Shown here one piece after another: positions 29,590 to 38,363 of a stretch of 64,000 bases of DNA (the stretch's first letter is position 1; each line of letters begins with the position of its first letter). The DNA is from Terriglobia bacterium (GTDB lineage Bacteria > Acidobacteriota > Terriglobia > Terriglobales > Acidobacteriaceae). The notes under the pieces are model-generated. The model ran no database searches and was not told the DNA's origin. It saw only the letters and a program-made list of their open reading frames with translations. A program made the position numbers and the translations under genes. Location of the stretch: the NCBI GenBank assembly GCA_020073385.1, contig JAIQFH010000032.1:1-64000 (forward strand). The letters are read 5' to 3'.

Positions 29590-31380
29590 TTAGTCTCTCG
29601 GAGGAACAGGCGACGATGTCGCCATCGTGGTTCCATCGATCAGCGTCAGATCTCCATCGAGACTGAGAACGGCTGCCAAGTGAGTTTGGCTATTCACTGC
29701 GATCGCGAAGGGCCATTTCTCCACTTTCACCGTGCCCAACACGGAATTCTTGGTCCCGTCGAGAACTGTTACGGTGCGCTCGTGTGTGCTCACAACATAG
29801 ACTTTATGGTTGTTGGAATCGACCGCGATTGCCTGCGGTTTTGGGCCAACGCTCATTGTGCCGACAACTGAGTCACTGGCGCCGTCAATCACTGTGACAT
29901 TGTTGCTGACAAAATTCGCGACGAAGGCTTTTCCTGAGCTATAGTCCACGGCGACCGCGCACGGACTTTCTCCAGTACTCACGGTTCTCGTTGCGTGCGA
30001 GGTCCCGTCAATGACCGTCACGTTCGAATTGCCTACGCTTACGGCGTAAACCTTATTTCTTGCCGGGCTTCCTGCTATCGCCCACATGTGATTGGGGGTC
30101 TCTATCTTGGCCGTACGATCATTTTTGCCGTCAAACACTGTTAGGTGTAGTGACTCAAAACTGGTCATGTACGTAGCGTTGTCGAGAGACTCCGCAGCAA
30201 CTGCATCTCCGATGCCCGCTTTGATGGTGGTGGGCGTATCTGTCTTTCCGTCGATGATGACTGTGATATCGCTGAAGGTCCGCGAAACGTACACCTTATT
30301 CGCCGGCCGATTGACAGCAATTGTGTATGGAAGATCTCCGACCGCTACAGTTGCAATTACCTTATCCGTATGCCCGTCAACTACACTGACGTTCCCGCTA
30401 CCCGAATTGGCGACGTAGACGCGATTGGTATCGGGGTTCGACGCAAGGGATACAGGTTCCTTTCCCACTGGAATGCGAGATACGAAGTGTCCATTTCTGT
30501 CGAGCACAGTCACGGTATCTTTTGAGGGGTTTACGGCGTAGAACTTGCCGGTTTGTGAATCAAGTACAATCCCGTGTGCGTTGATCCGGATTCCACTTCC
30601 TTCGACCGGAGTCTCCGGCGCGGCTCCCGTTCCCAACCAGATCACCGCGTTGTCGATAAGCCGGTTCTGTATCGTGCTGGTGAAAATCTTGTCGCCATGC
30701 CCCATATTCATGTAGAGCATTCTGTATTTCGTGTTGGTCCAGACGACAGGGAGATCACCACTCGTAAGGACGTCTTTGAATCCGATAGGGTAATTCGACG
30801 GATCGAGTGTGGCGAGTATTCGGACGTTCTGGTTGACCCGAGGACTTGGCTGCCAGATATACCATTCGTTCGCAGGCGATTCGAACTGGCGTGGAATTCC
30901 GGTCATCACGAAATGCGTCTGGTCATCGATTTCGACTCGTGCCGGCAGCGGAGGCCAGCTATTTATGGAAAACACAGCTCCGCCAAGAAACTCCACGAAC
31001 CACGGCCAATTCGTATTCTTGTCGTTGTAGGCGGCAGCATGGAACCCAAGCCATGTACCACCTTGCTCGATATAGCGTTGAAATGCACTCCGCTGTTCAG
31101 CTTTCGAAGGAGACTCGTTCAGCCAGATAACGAGCTGATAGCCTTTTAAGCGCTCGTCGTTCAGATCTTCCCACTTGCTGGTTGCGTCGAAGGTGAAGTG
31201 CTCGTTTGCGGCCCGCTCACTCAGAAACTTCACCGCATCTTTGGCAAACTGAATATGATCCGGCTCCGTGGTGTCGGAATAAAATGCCAGCACTCGGAAG
31301 CGACTTTGCTGTCCAAGCGATGCAGAGGCGGCAAATGGAATTGATATACATAGGAGCAGGAGAAATCGCCGGGCGCTCAT
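29590..31380 (-). CDS. ThuA-like domain fused to a YVTN beta-propeller, secreted
   Basis: About 596 residues. The start at 31380 overlaps the preceding TGA (ATGA); an in-frame start at 31395 lacks this logic. Signal peptide FLLLLCISIPFAASASLG. Residues ~25-225 are a ThuA-type class I glutamine-amidotransferase-like fold (VLAFYSDTTEPDHIQFA, GGTWLGFHAAAY, PVVWTNTKYRMLYMNMGHGD). Residues ~240-590 form seven or so YVTN propeller repeats (IPVGKEPVSLASNPDTNRVYVANSGSG and similar). ThuA proteins are linked to disaccharide metabolism in other bacteria; here export and the propeller suggest binding at the cell surface. Confidence 0.85.
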   Translation of the reverse strand: MSARRFLLLLCISIPFAASASLGQQSRFRVLAFYSDTTEPDHIQFAKDAVKFLSERAANEHFTFDATSKWEDLNDERLKGYQLVIWLNESPSKAEQRSAFQRYIEQGGTWLGFHAAAYNDKNTNWPWFVEFLGGAVFSINSWPPLPARVEIDDQTHFVMTGIPRQFESPANEWYIWQPSPRVNQNVRILATLDPSNYPIGFKDVLTSGDLPVVWTNTKYRMLYMNMGHGDKIFTSTIQNRLIDNAVIWLGTGAAPETPVEGSGIRINAHGIVLDSQTGKFYAVNPSKDTVTVLDRNGHFVSRIPVGKEPVSLASNPDTNRVYVANSGSGNVSVVDGHTDKVIATVAVGDLPYTIAVNRPANKVYVSRTFSDITVIIDGKTDTPTTIKAGIGDAVAAESLDNATYMTSFESLHLTVFDGKNDRTAKIETPNHMWAIAGSPARNKVYAVSVGNSNVTVIDGTSHATRTVSTGESPCAVAVDYSSGKAFVANFVSNNVTVIDGASDSVVGTMSVGPKPQAIAVDSNNHKVYVVSTHERTVTVLDGTKNSVLGTVKVEKWPFAIAVNSQTHLAAVLSLDGDLTLIDGTTMATSSPVPPRD

Positions 31381-32177
31381 TGATTCGCCGCCCACAAAAT
31401 GGAGTTATGGAAGATCGTGGTAAAGGCAGAGTTCTGAAACAGCTCAGGATGATGCCCCATGAAGATATACACATTACGTGCCTTCATGTGTTCGTTTGTC
31501 CAAATCACCGGATGATCCCCGCCCATCTTGGTGGGGGTATTGGGCGAATACGTCGATTCATCGACGTGAGCTAGCACATGAACATTTGACCGCGGGGTCT
31601 TGTCGTACGTGTACCACTCCTCCTGATCCACAACGAACGATGACGGGACATTCGCCATCACCGCGTGCGAGTGCTCCTCGACCACGACGGTCGCGGTGGC
31701 AAACTTTGGAATGTAATCCTTGAAACGGATTCCGCCCATGAACTGCGAAAACCACGGCCACATCTGGTACCCATCGAATTCACCTAGCAGAGTCGCGTGG
31801 TGAAAGCCGATCCATCCTCCGCGACCTTCCTCGATGTACCTGGTAAAAGCAGCGATTGCTTTCGGCGTCCAGCCGTAGGGCGGATAGTCTAGCTGTATGA
31901 ACAGCTGAAAGCGCGACAGGAATGCGTCGTCGATCTTGTCGGTATTCTCAATGTAGTCAACCGAGAAGTTGTTTTCAGGAGCCTGCTTTTGCAACCAGAT
32001 CTTTGCAGCGTTCACAAAAGGGCGATGAATGCTGTTAGCCTCTGCCAGCGCAATGACGTTGAACTCCGGTGCTGAATTCCTCCGGGTGCTGCCCACCGCT
32101 GACGGCGAAGTCAGCACGCCGAGAACCCACGCACAGGCCAGGCAGCGAATCGACAAATAAAGTCGTGATGTCACCAC
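31377..32177 (-). CDS. Secreted ThuA-like protein
   Basis: 266 residues. GTG start at 32177 with AGAAGG about nine nt upstream; signal peptide LSIRCLACAWVLGVLTSPSAVG. ThuA fold throughout: FNVIALAEANSIHRPF, GRGGWIGFHHATLLG, WPWFSQFMGG, DHPVIWTNEHMKARNVYIFMGHHPE. It is a close relative of the first half of the next protein, so the pair arose by duplication. First gene of a five-gene row (ThuA, ThuA-YVTN, thioredoxin, GH116, ROK kinase) read away from the divergent ROK repressor. Confidence 0.85.
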   Translation of the reverse strand: MVTSRLYLSIRCLACAWVLGVLTSPSAVGSTRRNSAPEFNVIALAEANSIHRPFVNAAKIWLQKQAPENNFSVDYIENTDKIDDAFLSRFQLFIQLDYPPYGWTPKAIAAFTRYIEEGRGGWIGFHHATLLGEFDGYQMWPWFSQFMGGIRFKDYIPKFATATVVVEEHSHAVMANVPSSFVVDQEEWYTYDKTPRSNVHVLAHVDESTYSPNTPTKMGGDHPVIWTNEHMKARNVYIFMGHHPELFQNSAFTTIFHNSILWAANQ

Positions 32178-32269
32178 ATTGCTTACCTTCTTGCTTTGGG
32201 CTGCGACCGATTCCTGCAGCCGACGTGGAAATCGTCCGGTTAATCGGCCTCAGTCATTGTATGACAGAC

Positions 32270-32287
32270 TTAATTAATATTCATTAG
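32270..32287. promoter_or_regulatory. AT-rich motif, possible ROK-repressor operator (copy 2)
   Basis: TTAATTAATATTCATTAG sits between the ThuA gene (start 32177) and the ROK repressor gene (start 32408), resembling the motif at 23370. It is a plausible autoregulatory site, by analogy to NagC/XylR binding, but two copies are weak evidence. Confidence 0.3.
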
Positions 32288-32407
32288 AATGTTTCGTTCC
32301 GGGGAATGTCCGCGACGGCGCCGATCAGACGGCACCCAGGAATCGATTAGCATCTATGATCGACATTGCAGCTTTCACTACTACGGGGACTTGGAGGTGA
32401 TCTTGTC

Positions 32408-33610
32408 GTGACTCGCAAAACCGTGTTGGTCGGGCGGCCTCCACTCATCCGCCAAACAAACGCTGAGATTCTGCTGCGACTTCTGCGGGAGTCAGGGCCA
32501 TGCTCTAAGGCAGACTTGGTGCGAGCGTCCGGATTGAGCGCACCTTCTGTCACCAATGTCGTCGCTACGCTGATTTCAACTGGCCTGGTCGAGACCGTAG
32601 GGGAGGGAGATTCCACCGGCGGCCGGCCGCCTGACATCTTGCGATTCAAAGCCCAGCACGGTTGTGTTGCCGGAGTGGAAATTACCAGGAACCTACTCCG
32701 CTTCTTGTTGGCCGATCTGAACGGCCGGGAATTGGCTCAGTCGGAGACTCTTATAGACAAATCAAAGAGTACCCCTCGCCAGATCTGCCGGCAAATCGCA
32801 AAAGAACTATGGCGATTGCTCGCAAAGAGAGGGCTGTCACGAAACCGACTGTTTAGCCTGACCGTGGGTGTTCCCGCGATTGTGAATGTAGATGAGGGCA
32901 CGGTGCTCGCGTTCACCGCGCTGCAGGACTGGAGCGGAGTGCCCCTGGGTCCAATGCTCGGCCGCGAGTTGAAGTGCCCAGTGCTCGTGGATAACGACAC
33001 CAATCTGGCAGCCCAGGGCGAATTCCATTGTGGAGCAGCGCGAGGCGAAAGCGATTTTGTATTTATCACCATTGGCGACGGAGTCGGAGCCGGAGTCTTC
33101 CTGAACGGCCGCATCTATCGAGGATCCCAGTGGTCAGCCGGCGAGATCGGCTATCTGCGAGTGCCTGATATCTCCAGAGAACATCCGTCCATCCGTAAAT
33201 ATGGCAAGCTCGAAACAGCTCTCTCAGCCTCAGGCATTTTGAAAAGTTGGCGTGCCGGTGGTCATGCGACGAGCCGCTCGCGAGTCATCTGTGTAGCCGA
33301 CGTTTGGGATCTGGCAGCTTCGGGCAACGCTGAGGCAAAGCGACTGCTCAGGCAGCGCGCTACGATTCTGGCAGACGTAATCCTCGACCTCGCCCTTATT
33401 CTCAATCCCAATCTCATTTTGCTCGGCGGAGAAGTGGGCAACCATCCAACGCTGTTACGCGAGTTAAACGCTTTGCTTGAGGGCAGCGAGTTTGCCGTCT
33501 TGCGAGTGGCGTTGGGCGCCCTGGGCATTCCTGCAGTACTATTGGGCGCCGTATCTATCGCACTTGAGCCCACAGTTCTTCGCTTGCTGCAAGCTCCTCG
33601 CCAGGGGTGA
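32408..33610 (+). CDS. ROK-family transcriptional repressor (NagC/XylR type)
   Basis: About 400 residues from the GTG at 32408, with GGAGG ten nt upstream. N-terminal winged helix-turn-helix (about 15-70: RQTNAEILLRLLRESGPCSKADLVRASGLSAPSVTNVVATL), then a ROK domain from about 85 with VDNDTNLAAQGEFHCG and ITIGDGVGAGVFLNG. The ROK zinc-site cysteines are not visible. Divergent from the ThuA-GH116 operon, so it probably represses that operon and perhaps the SIS/MFS genes in response to a sugar or sugar phosphate. Confidence 0.88.
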   Translation: MTRKTVLVGRPPLIRQTNAEILLRLLRESGPCSKADLVRASGLSAPSVTNVVATLISTGLVETVGEGDSTGGRPPDILRFKAQHGCVAGVEITRNLLRFLLADLNGRELAQSETLIDKSKSTPRQICRQIAKELWRLLAKRGLSRNRLFSLTVGVPAIVNVDEGTVLAFTALQDWSGVPLGPMLGRELKCPVLVDNDTNLAAQGEFHCGAARGESDFVFITIGDGVGAGVFLNGRIYRGSQWSAGEIGYLRVPDISREHPSIRKYGKLETALSASGILKSWRAGGHATSRSRVICVADVWDLAASGNAEAKRLLRQRATILADVILDLALILNPNLILLGGEVGNHPTLLRELNALLEGSEFAVLRVALGALGIPAVLLGAVSIALEPTVLRLLQAPRQG

Positions 33611-34161
33611 GGTTGGTTCTGTTCGCCGGGTTCCAAGCATGTTATAGATTCCTGCGGCCGAATCCCCTGACAAGGAAGCCTCTGAGGTACCGACCAGTGC
33701 CATTGTCGTGGTTCGAAGGAAGCACACATCCCACACACTATCTGGGCCGTTATGCCGGACGTTCGCGATCATTCCAGAGAAGACGACTTATTGGCCGTTA
33801 GACGACGTGAAGGAGTTGTTGACTACAATGACTCGCGAGATCAATGACTTGCCGACAACCGCCCGCGCGGAAGTGGCTTCTATCGATATGTACAATTTCT
33901 TGGGTTTATCCCTCATCTGTTTGCGACACGCGGCACATTAACGGCACACCGACACGCGCTCTGAGATCCAGTGGACAGAGTGAATGCTCGGTCGGATATG
34001 GCCTTCAGCCGCATGCGATGTTTCGGATACCACCAGGCTCAATTTGACACCTCCTTCAGCGCAGGGTAGGTTCTCATTTCGACGTAGTGCGATTCGGATC
34101 TCCCGCCATGCTTCTGGCCGGGGGCAACGCCGATGACAATAGCAGCCCCCTGAGGAGAGTA
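33611..34161. other. Intergenic region, nothing recognised
   Basis: About 550 bp. Short frames exist (for example 33708-33941) but without recognisable features or start signals. A clear GAGGAG ribosome site appears only at the right end, before 34162. Confidence 0.5.
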
Positions 34162-35301
34162 ATGGCAGATAGAGTATCGACTGGATCCGTGATACTAAAA
34201 TTCCTGCGCCGCCTCGGTGTGAGCCTGCTCTCGGTCGGATTGGCTTTCGCCCTCACCATGCTGTTGCAGCCTCTCTTTCCGTATCCGTTCTTGTTCCTTT
34301 TCTTCGGCGCGGTGATGGCAAGCGCGTGGTTCGGAGGCACGGCTGGAGGGCTCCTAGCAGTACTGCTCTCGACGATAATTGTGGATTACTTCTTTGTACC
34401 TCCCGTGCATTCGTTTTCGATTAGCACTACAGCCGAGGCGTACTTATTTGCATTCGTTGCGTGTGCGCTTGCGGCAAGCTGGATTAGCTCCGCGAAAAAG
34501 AAGAGTGAGGTTGCGCTCCAAGAAGCTCTCGATAACTTGGAAGTTCGCGTCTCCGAACGTAGTGCCGAACTCTTTAAGACACAAACCGAACTTGCCCACC
34601 TGTCACAGGTTCTCAGCATGGGCGAGTTGACGGCCTCGATCGCGCACGAGATCAATCAGCCCCTAACGGCAGTAGTCACGCACGGTCATGCATGTCTAGA
34701 ATGGCTCTCGGCGGACCCTCCCAATCTCGATAAAACCAGACAGACGATCGAAAGGATCATCCTGGACGGAACTCGCGCAGGTGCGACGATAAGCCGAGTC
34801 CGTGCTCTCTTTAAGAAAGAAGCTCCGGTCAAAGATTGGCTTGACGTCAATGAAGTCGTCCATGAGTTGACGATTTTCCTGCGAGACGAAGCGATCCGGC
34901 GCGGTATTTTGGTCCAAACTGACCTCGTGCCCGGATTGCCCAAAATCAAAGCAGACCGCGTTCAGCTGCAGCAGGTGCTATTGAACCTCATCATGAATGG
35001 CATGGACGCGATGGACGACGTGGCGAATCATCGTAAAGAACTGGTCATCAGTGCGCGAGTCGAGGACGCAAATTTGGTCGTGCGCGTCGTAGACTCCGGA
35101 AAGGGACTGGACGGGCAGACCGCAGAGAAGATCTTTACTCCATTCTTTACTACCAAACCGCATGGAATCGGACTTGGGTTGTCACTCAGCCGATCGATCG
35201 TTGAGGCTCACGAAGGTCGACTGTGGGCATCGCCGCGAGCTTCTGGTGGCACTTCATTTCAGTTTACACTTCCCATTCACCCACGAGATTCCGATGGCTG
35301 A
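34162..35301 (+). CDS. DUF4118 membrane sensor histidine kinase
   Basis: About 379 residues from an ATG at 34162 with GAGGAG upstream; an in-frame GTG at 34087 has no such site. Residues ~15-110 hold a DUF4118-type multi-helix membrane region (LGVSLLSVGLAFALTMLL, FLFLFFGAVMASAWFGG, VDYFFVPP). A coiled coil leads to HisKA with SIAHEINQPLTAV (H near 163) and HATPase with NLIMNGMDAMDD, DSGKGLDG, TTKPHGIGLGLSLSRSI. Resembles FixL/TodS-type partners of FixJ regulators. Start of the response regulator overlaps its last codons. Signal sensed is unknown; DUF4118 is shared with KdpD, but the KdpD N-terminal domain is absent. Confidence 0.9.
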   Translation: MADRVSTGSVILKFLRRLGVSLLSVGLAFALTMLLQPLFPYPFLFLFFGAVMASAWFGGTAGGLLAVLLSTIIVDYFFVPPVHSFSISTTAEAYLFAFVACALAASWISSAKKKSEVALQEALDNLEVRVSERSAELFKTQTELAHLSQVLSMGELTASIAHEINQPLTAVVTHGHACLEWLSADPPNLDKTRQTIERIILDGTRAGATISRVRALFKKEAPVKDWLDVNEVVHELTIFLRDEAIRRGILVQTDLVPGLPKIKADRVQLQQVLLNLIMNGMDAMDDVANHRKELVISARVEDANLVVRVVDSGKGLDGQTAEKIFTPFFTTKPHGIGLGLSLSRSIVEAHEGRLWASPRASGGTSFQFTLPIHPRDSDG

Positions 35302-35911
35302 AACACGTGAAACTATATTCGTCGTGGATGACGACCCTTCGGTACGCGATGCCATTAGCAACCTTCTGGAGTCGGTGGGAATGCGCGCCAAAGTATTCGC
35401 GTCGACTGAAGCATTCTGGAAGGCGCCACGACCGGACGGCCCGAGCTGCCTCGTGCTGGACGTGCGGCTTCCGGGCGCCAGCGGCCTTGAATTTCAGGAA
35501 ATGCTGATCAAGAAAAAGGTTTCCATTCCTATTATTTTCGTCACCGCACACGGAGATGTGCCTATGACGTCTCGGGCGATGAAGGCGGGCGCGATCGAAT
35601 TCCTCATGAAGCCGTTTCAAAAGGACGAACTGCTGATGGCGGTTCGCCATGGATTAGACCGTGACCGAATCCGCCGCGAACAGGAAGCCGAACTCTCCGC
35701 GTTGAAAGTTAAGATTGGTCAACTCTCAGACCGGGAACGGGAAGTTATGGATTTGGTGGTGACGGGACTCATCAATAAAGAGATCGGCGCCAAACTTGGA
35801 CTGAGTGAAGTGACAATAAAGATTTACCGCAGCCGTGTAATGCAAAAAATGGAGGCTGCGTCGCTAGCTGATTTAGTCAGGATGGCGGACAGACTCAATC
35901 CTCGTGCATAA
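35294..35911 (+). CDS. FixJ-type LuxR-family response regulator
   Basis: 205 residues from the ATG at 35294, which overlaps the kinase gene by 8 bp. Receiver domain with acidic pocket D12/D13/D14, phospho-acceptor D56 (CLVLDVRLPG) and Lys in MKPFQKD. LuxR helix-turn-helix near 140-200 (LSDREREVMDLVVTGLINKEIGAKLGLSEVTIKIYRSRVM). Cognate output for the preceding sensor kinase. Likely activates nearby targets; the GAF-ANTAR gene 95 bp downstream is a candidate by proximity. Confidence 0.93.
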   Translation: MAETRETIFVVDDDPSVRDAISNLLESVGMRAKVFASTEAFWKAPRPDGPSCLVLDVRLPGASGLEFQEMLIKKKVSIPIIFVTAHGDVPMTSRAMKAGAIEFLMKPFQKDELLMAVRHGLDRDRIRREQEAELSALKVKIGQLSDREREVMDLVVTGLINKEIGAKLGLSEVTIKIYRSRVMQKMEAASLADLVRMADRLNPRA

Positions 35912-36005
35912 CCTCTGATTGTGATCTGACGAATCTGATTTTTCCATCGATTTGTATACCAAAGGATGATTGTCGTTTGGAAAAGCACCTAATACTGTGG
36001 TCTCC

Positions 36006-36767
36006 ATGAGCGCTACCACCGCGTGGGAAGGGACTCCAAGATCATTGCTAGTCGGACCGAAGTCCACAAATCCGTTTGCCCGGCAACACGCGTTTTTGAA
36101 TCGCATTGCCACTCGAACGAGCTCGGCAGTCCCATTCGAGCAGGTACTTGCGCAGCTTGTCGATTTTGTTATCTCGGTGGTCGAGTGCGATTCGTGTTTT
36201 GTCTATGTTCTCGAAGGGGACGAACTGGTGCTCCGAGCCTCAAAAAATCCACATCCCGAGGCTGTGGATCGCCTGAAGCTCAAAGTTGGACAAGGCATTA
36301 CTGGCTGGGTTGCGCAGCATCGTCAGCCGGTCGCGGTTGCTTGCAACGCGTGTAATGATGTCCGATTCCAGTTTTTTAACGAGCTGCCAGAAGATCGGTT
36401 CGAAGCATTTCTATCGGTTCCTCTGATGAGTCGTGGCCGCGTTGTTGGCGTGCTGAACCTGCAAAATCGAGCGGCGCATGACTACAGTGAGCGAGAAAGT
36501 ACGCTCATTTCGACTGTAGGATTTCTGGTTGGCGCAGAGATCGAAATGGCTCGCCTTGAAAAGGAGAAGTCCCAGCTGGCGGACCAACTCAAGATCAGAA
36601 AAGTTGTCGAACGGGCCAAGGGGATATTGCAGCGCCAGCTGAAGATCAGCGAACCGGAAGCGTATGAGATGCTACAGCGCCAGAGCCAACAACGACGCAA
36701 GCCGATGAGGGACATCGCCGAAGCGGTCGTTTTGAGTCATGCTGTTACACACAATGAATGCGACTAG
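36006..36767 (+). CDS. GAF-ANTAR RNA-binding antiterminator regulator
   Basis: About 253 residues from the ATG at 36006; an in-frame TTG at 35970 with AAAGGA upstream would add 12 residues. GAF domain about 35-185 (ECDSCFVYVLEGDELVLRASKNP, KLKVGQGITGWVAQHRQPVAVA, RFEAFLSVPLMSRGRVVGVLNLQN). ANTAR domain about 192-248 (LKIRKVVERAKGILQRQLKISEPEAYEMLQRQSQQRRKPMRDIAEAVVL), with the alanine/aromatic-spaced three-helix pattern of the family. ANTAR proteins bind paired hexaloop hairpins in nascent RNA and prevent termination, often in nitrogen genes. Two hexaloop hairpins lie about 110 bp downstream and an amtB-containing operon follows. Confidence 0.88.
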   Translation: MSATTAWEGTPRSLLVGPKSTNPFARQHAFLNRIATRTSSAVPFEQVLAQLVDFVISVVECDSCFVYVLEGDELVLRASKNPHPEAVDRLKLKVGQGITGWVAQHRQPVAVACNACNDVRFQFFNELPEDRFEAFLSVPLMSRGRVVGVLNLQNRAAHDYSERESTLISTVGFLVGAEIEMARLEKEKSQLADQLKIRKVVERAKGILQRQLKISEPEAYEMLQRQSQQRRKPMRDIAEAVVLSHAVTHNECD

Positions 36768-36875
36768 CGGTTCGGAAGTTAAATGGGATCAATAAAAAGT
36801 TTGAATTTGACTTTGGAGTAGGCAGTAAGCAGAATCACAAATCTAACGTTGGATTAATGTATTTCTGAGTTGTTC

Positions 36876-36924
36876 CTTCTTTTCGACGCGGAAAAGAAGC
36901 GAATCTCAGGCACGATGCCGTGCC
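36876..36924 (+). promoter_or_regulatory. Two tandem stem-loops with six-nucleotide loops (possible ANTAR target)
   Basis: Stem-loop 1: CTTCTTTTC / GAAAAGAAG (36876-36899), 9-bp stem, loop GACGCG. Stem-loop 2: GGCAC / GTGCC (36909-36924), 5-bp stem, loop GATGCC. They are 9 nt apart. Known ANTAR targets are pairs of hexaloop hairpins with A at loop position 1 and G at position 4; here both loops have G at position 4 but G, not A, at position 1 (A is at position 2). The match is therefore partial. Location, between the GAF-ANTAR gene and the amt operon, is what makes it notable. The remaining 36768-37116 region holds no gene. Confidence 0.4.
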
Positions 36925-37116
36925 GAACTAAGACGAAATTGGAATTTTGGAATGAGCGCACCGGGCAGCGGTCCCTGTGACCCGTTGCTTGTCTGGGCGC
37001 GAAGTCCGCCCCCAGGGGAGTGTCACTCTGCCCACTCTTCTGGAGGCGGCATCGTTGAAGGCTAGGCTGGAATGCTCAAGCTCTACGAACTAAGGAGAGC
37101 TTGCGGGAGCAAAGCG

Positions 37117-37425
37117 ATGGATGGAAGGACAGCTTTATTCGAGTTGCTGATGGCGGGATTCTTCGCCGTTGCCTGTCTGCGCGCACACGGCCCCTTCGCA
37201 ACGGACAGCAAAGTAACTTTTGGAGAGTTCGTGCGCTTGCCAGATCGGCTGGAGAGGCTGCGTCGCTCGCGATGGCAATGGGCTTCGATGGTTGCGATCC
37301 TGCTCGTGACTCGACTGCAACAGCCCATTCCGCTGGGAATGGAAATCATGATTGCAGCACAGTTCATGCTGTTCATGGCCTTGCCGGTTCGCCACGAGGC
37401 GAAGGTCGGAGTGCGACGCAAATGA
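37117..37425 (+). CDS. Small membrane protein, unknown
   Basis: About 102 residues from the ATG at 37117 (GGGAG seven nt upstream); an ATG at 37072 lacks a ribosome site. Three hydrophobic stretches (LLMAGFFAVACLRA; WASMVAILLVTRL; MEIMIAAQFMLFMALPV). Overlaps the next gene by 4 bp (ATGA), so they are coupled. No family recognised. First gene of the proposed amt operon. Confidence 0.55.
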   Translation: MDGRTALFELLMAGFFAVACLRAHGPFATDSKVTFGEFVRLPDRLERLRRSRWQWASMVAILLVTRLQQPIPLGMEIMIAAQFMLFMALPVRHEAKVGVRRK

Positions 37426-37889
37426 GGCCGATGTGGAAAGCCGCCGATCTCGTGCGACGAGTGCATCGTAGATTGCGTTTCGGTGAGCTGTCGAGAGCGC
37501 CGCTGCGCCTGTTGCGATTTGAATTGCGCGGCCAGGAAGCGGAGTGCGAGTGGATAGCTCGTCCGCCGGATCCATGGGATGTAGATCTGCCTCCGGCGGT
37601 CGCACATAGGAACCACACGTATCAGGCTTTGCGCGACACCGTCGCAGTTCGAGAGCTGATGTTCGACGCGATATCGGAAATCACGACCGCCAAGCTTCGC
37701 GTTTATCGCGAGTCGGAGAGTTCAGTCGAGCTGATTATCACCGGTACGGTGACTCGCGAGGACAAGCCGCCTCTTCGAGTCAGTTCGATCGCTATGCAGG
37801 CCAAACTGTGCGGTCTGCACTTCACGCTTGAGGACGGAGTGCTAGGGACGCTTTCAGCCAGAGAGCGCAACCTGGGTTACGCAACTTAA
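37422..37889 (+). CDS. Hypothetical protein coupled to the small membrane protein
   Basis: About 155 residues from an ATG overlapping the previous stop. Mostly soluble and charged, with an arginine-rich N-terminus (LVRRVHRRLRFGELSRAPLRLLRF) and a beta-rich C-terminal half (SVELIITGTVTREDKPPLRVSSIAMQAKL). No family recognised. Overlapping starts give good support for translation. Confidence 0.55.
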   Translation: MRPMWKAADLVRRVHRRLRFGELSRAPLRLLRFELRGQEAECEWIARPPDPWDVDLPPAVAHRNHTYQALRDTVAVRELMFDAISEITTAKLRVYRESESSVELIITGTVTREDKPPLRVSSIAMQAKLCGLHFTLEDGVLGTLSARERNLGYAT

Positions 37890-37924
37890 TTCGGAGTGGA
37901 CTTCTAAGGTCAAGGAGGCAATTG

Positions 37925-38314
37925 ATGGCAGCAACTTCAGGGCAAGGTCGTTCGTTTACGACATTCCTGGTCGGGCTAACCGTAGCCTGCGCCGGAATTG
38001 CATATTTCTCCAGCGGGATGGGCAAATTCGCGCTCGTCGTTGGCGTGGTGATCTTCGGGCTGAGTCTTCTGCAATTTCTCAAACTCAAGCCGCTCGAAGG
38101 GGCACCAGCCCAGATTGCAGGCGCCGGAGGGATGAAGGCGCTCGGAGCATTTATCGCCTGCTTCGGATGGCTTCTGATACTCGGCGGACTTCACGTCGTC
38201 ACCGGAACAGGCGGCCGCATCGCGCTGGGAATCGTGGGCATCGCAGTGAGTCTGCTCGGGATCCTTTTCGTGTTGCCGGCCGCGTTTAACAAAAACGCGA
38301 TTTGGAAGGCTTAA
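37925..38314 (+). CDS. Four-helix membrane protein, unknown
   Basis: 129 residues from the ATG at 37925, preceded by AAGGAGG. Four membrane helices (FLVGLTVACAGIAYFSS; LVVGVVIFGLSLLQFL; MKALGAFIACFGWLLILGGL; GIVGIAVSLLGILFVLPAAF). Small helical bundle without recognised family, directly upstream of the ammonium transporter and on the same strand. Confidence 0.65.
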   Translation: MAATSGQGRSFTTFLVGLTVACAGIAYFSSGMGKFALVVGVVIFGLSLLQFLKLKPLEGAPAQIAGAGGMKALGAFIACFGWLLILGGLHVVTGTGGRIALGIVGIAVSLLGILFVLPAAFNKNAIWKA

Positions 38315-38363
38315 GAAAGCGCCGATAGCGGGCGAACTAAAAATGAACATGGAGCACACAATA

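Noticed and set aside
36876-36899. Stem-loop 1 considered as an intrinsic terminator of the GAF-ANTAR gene
   Set aside because: No U-tract follows the stem and the gap to the stop codon is over 100 bp; kept as a possible regulatory hairpin.
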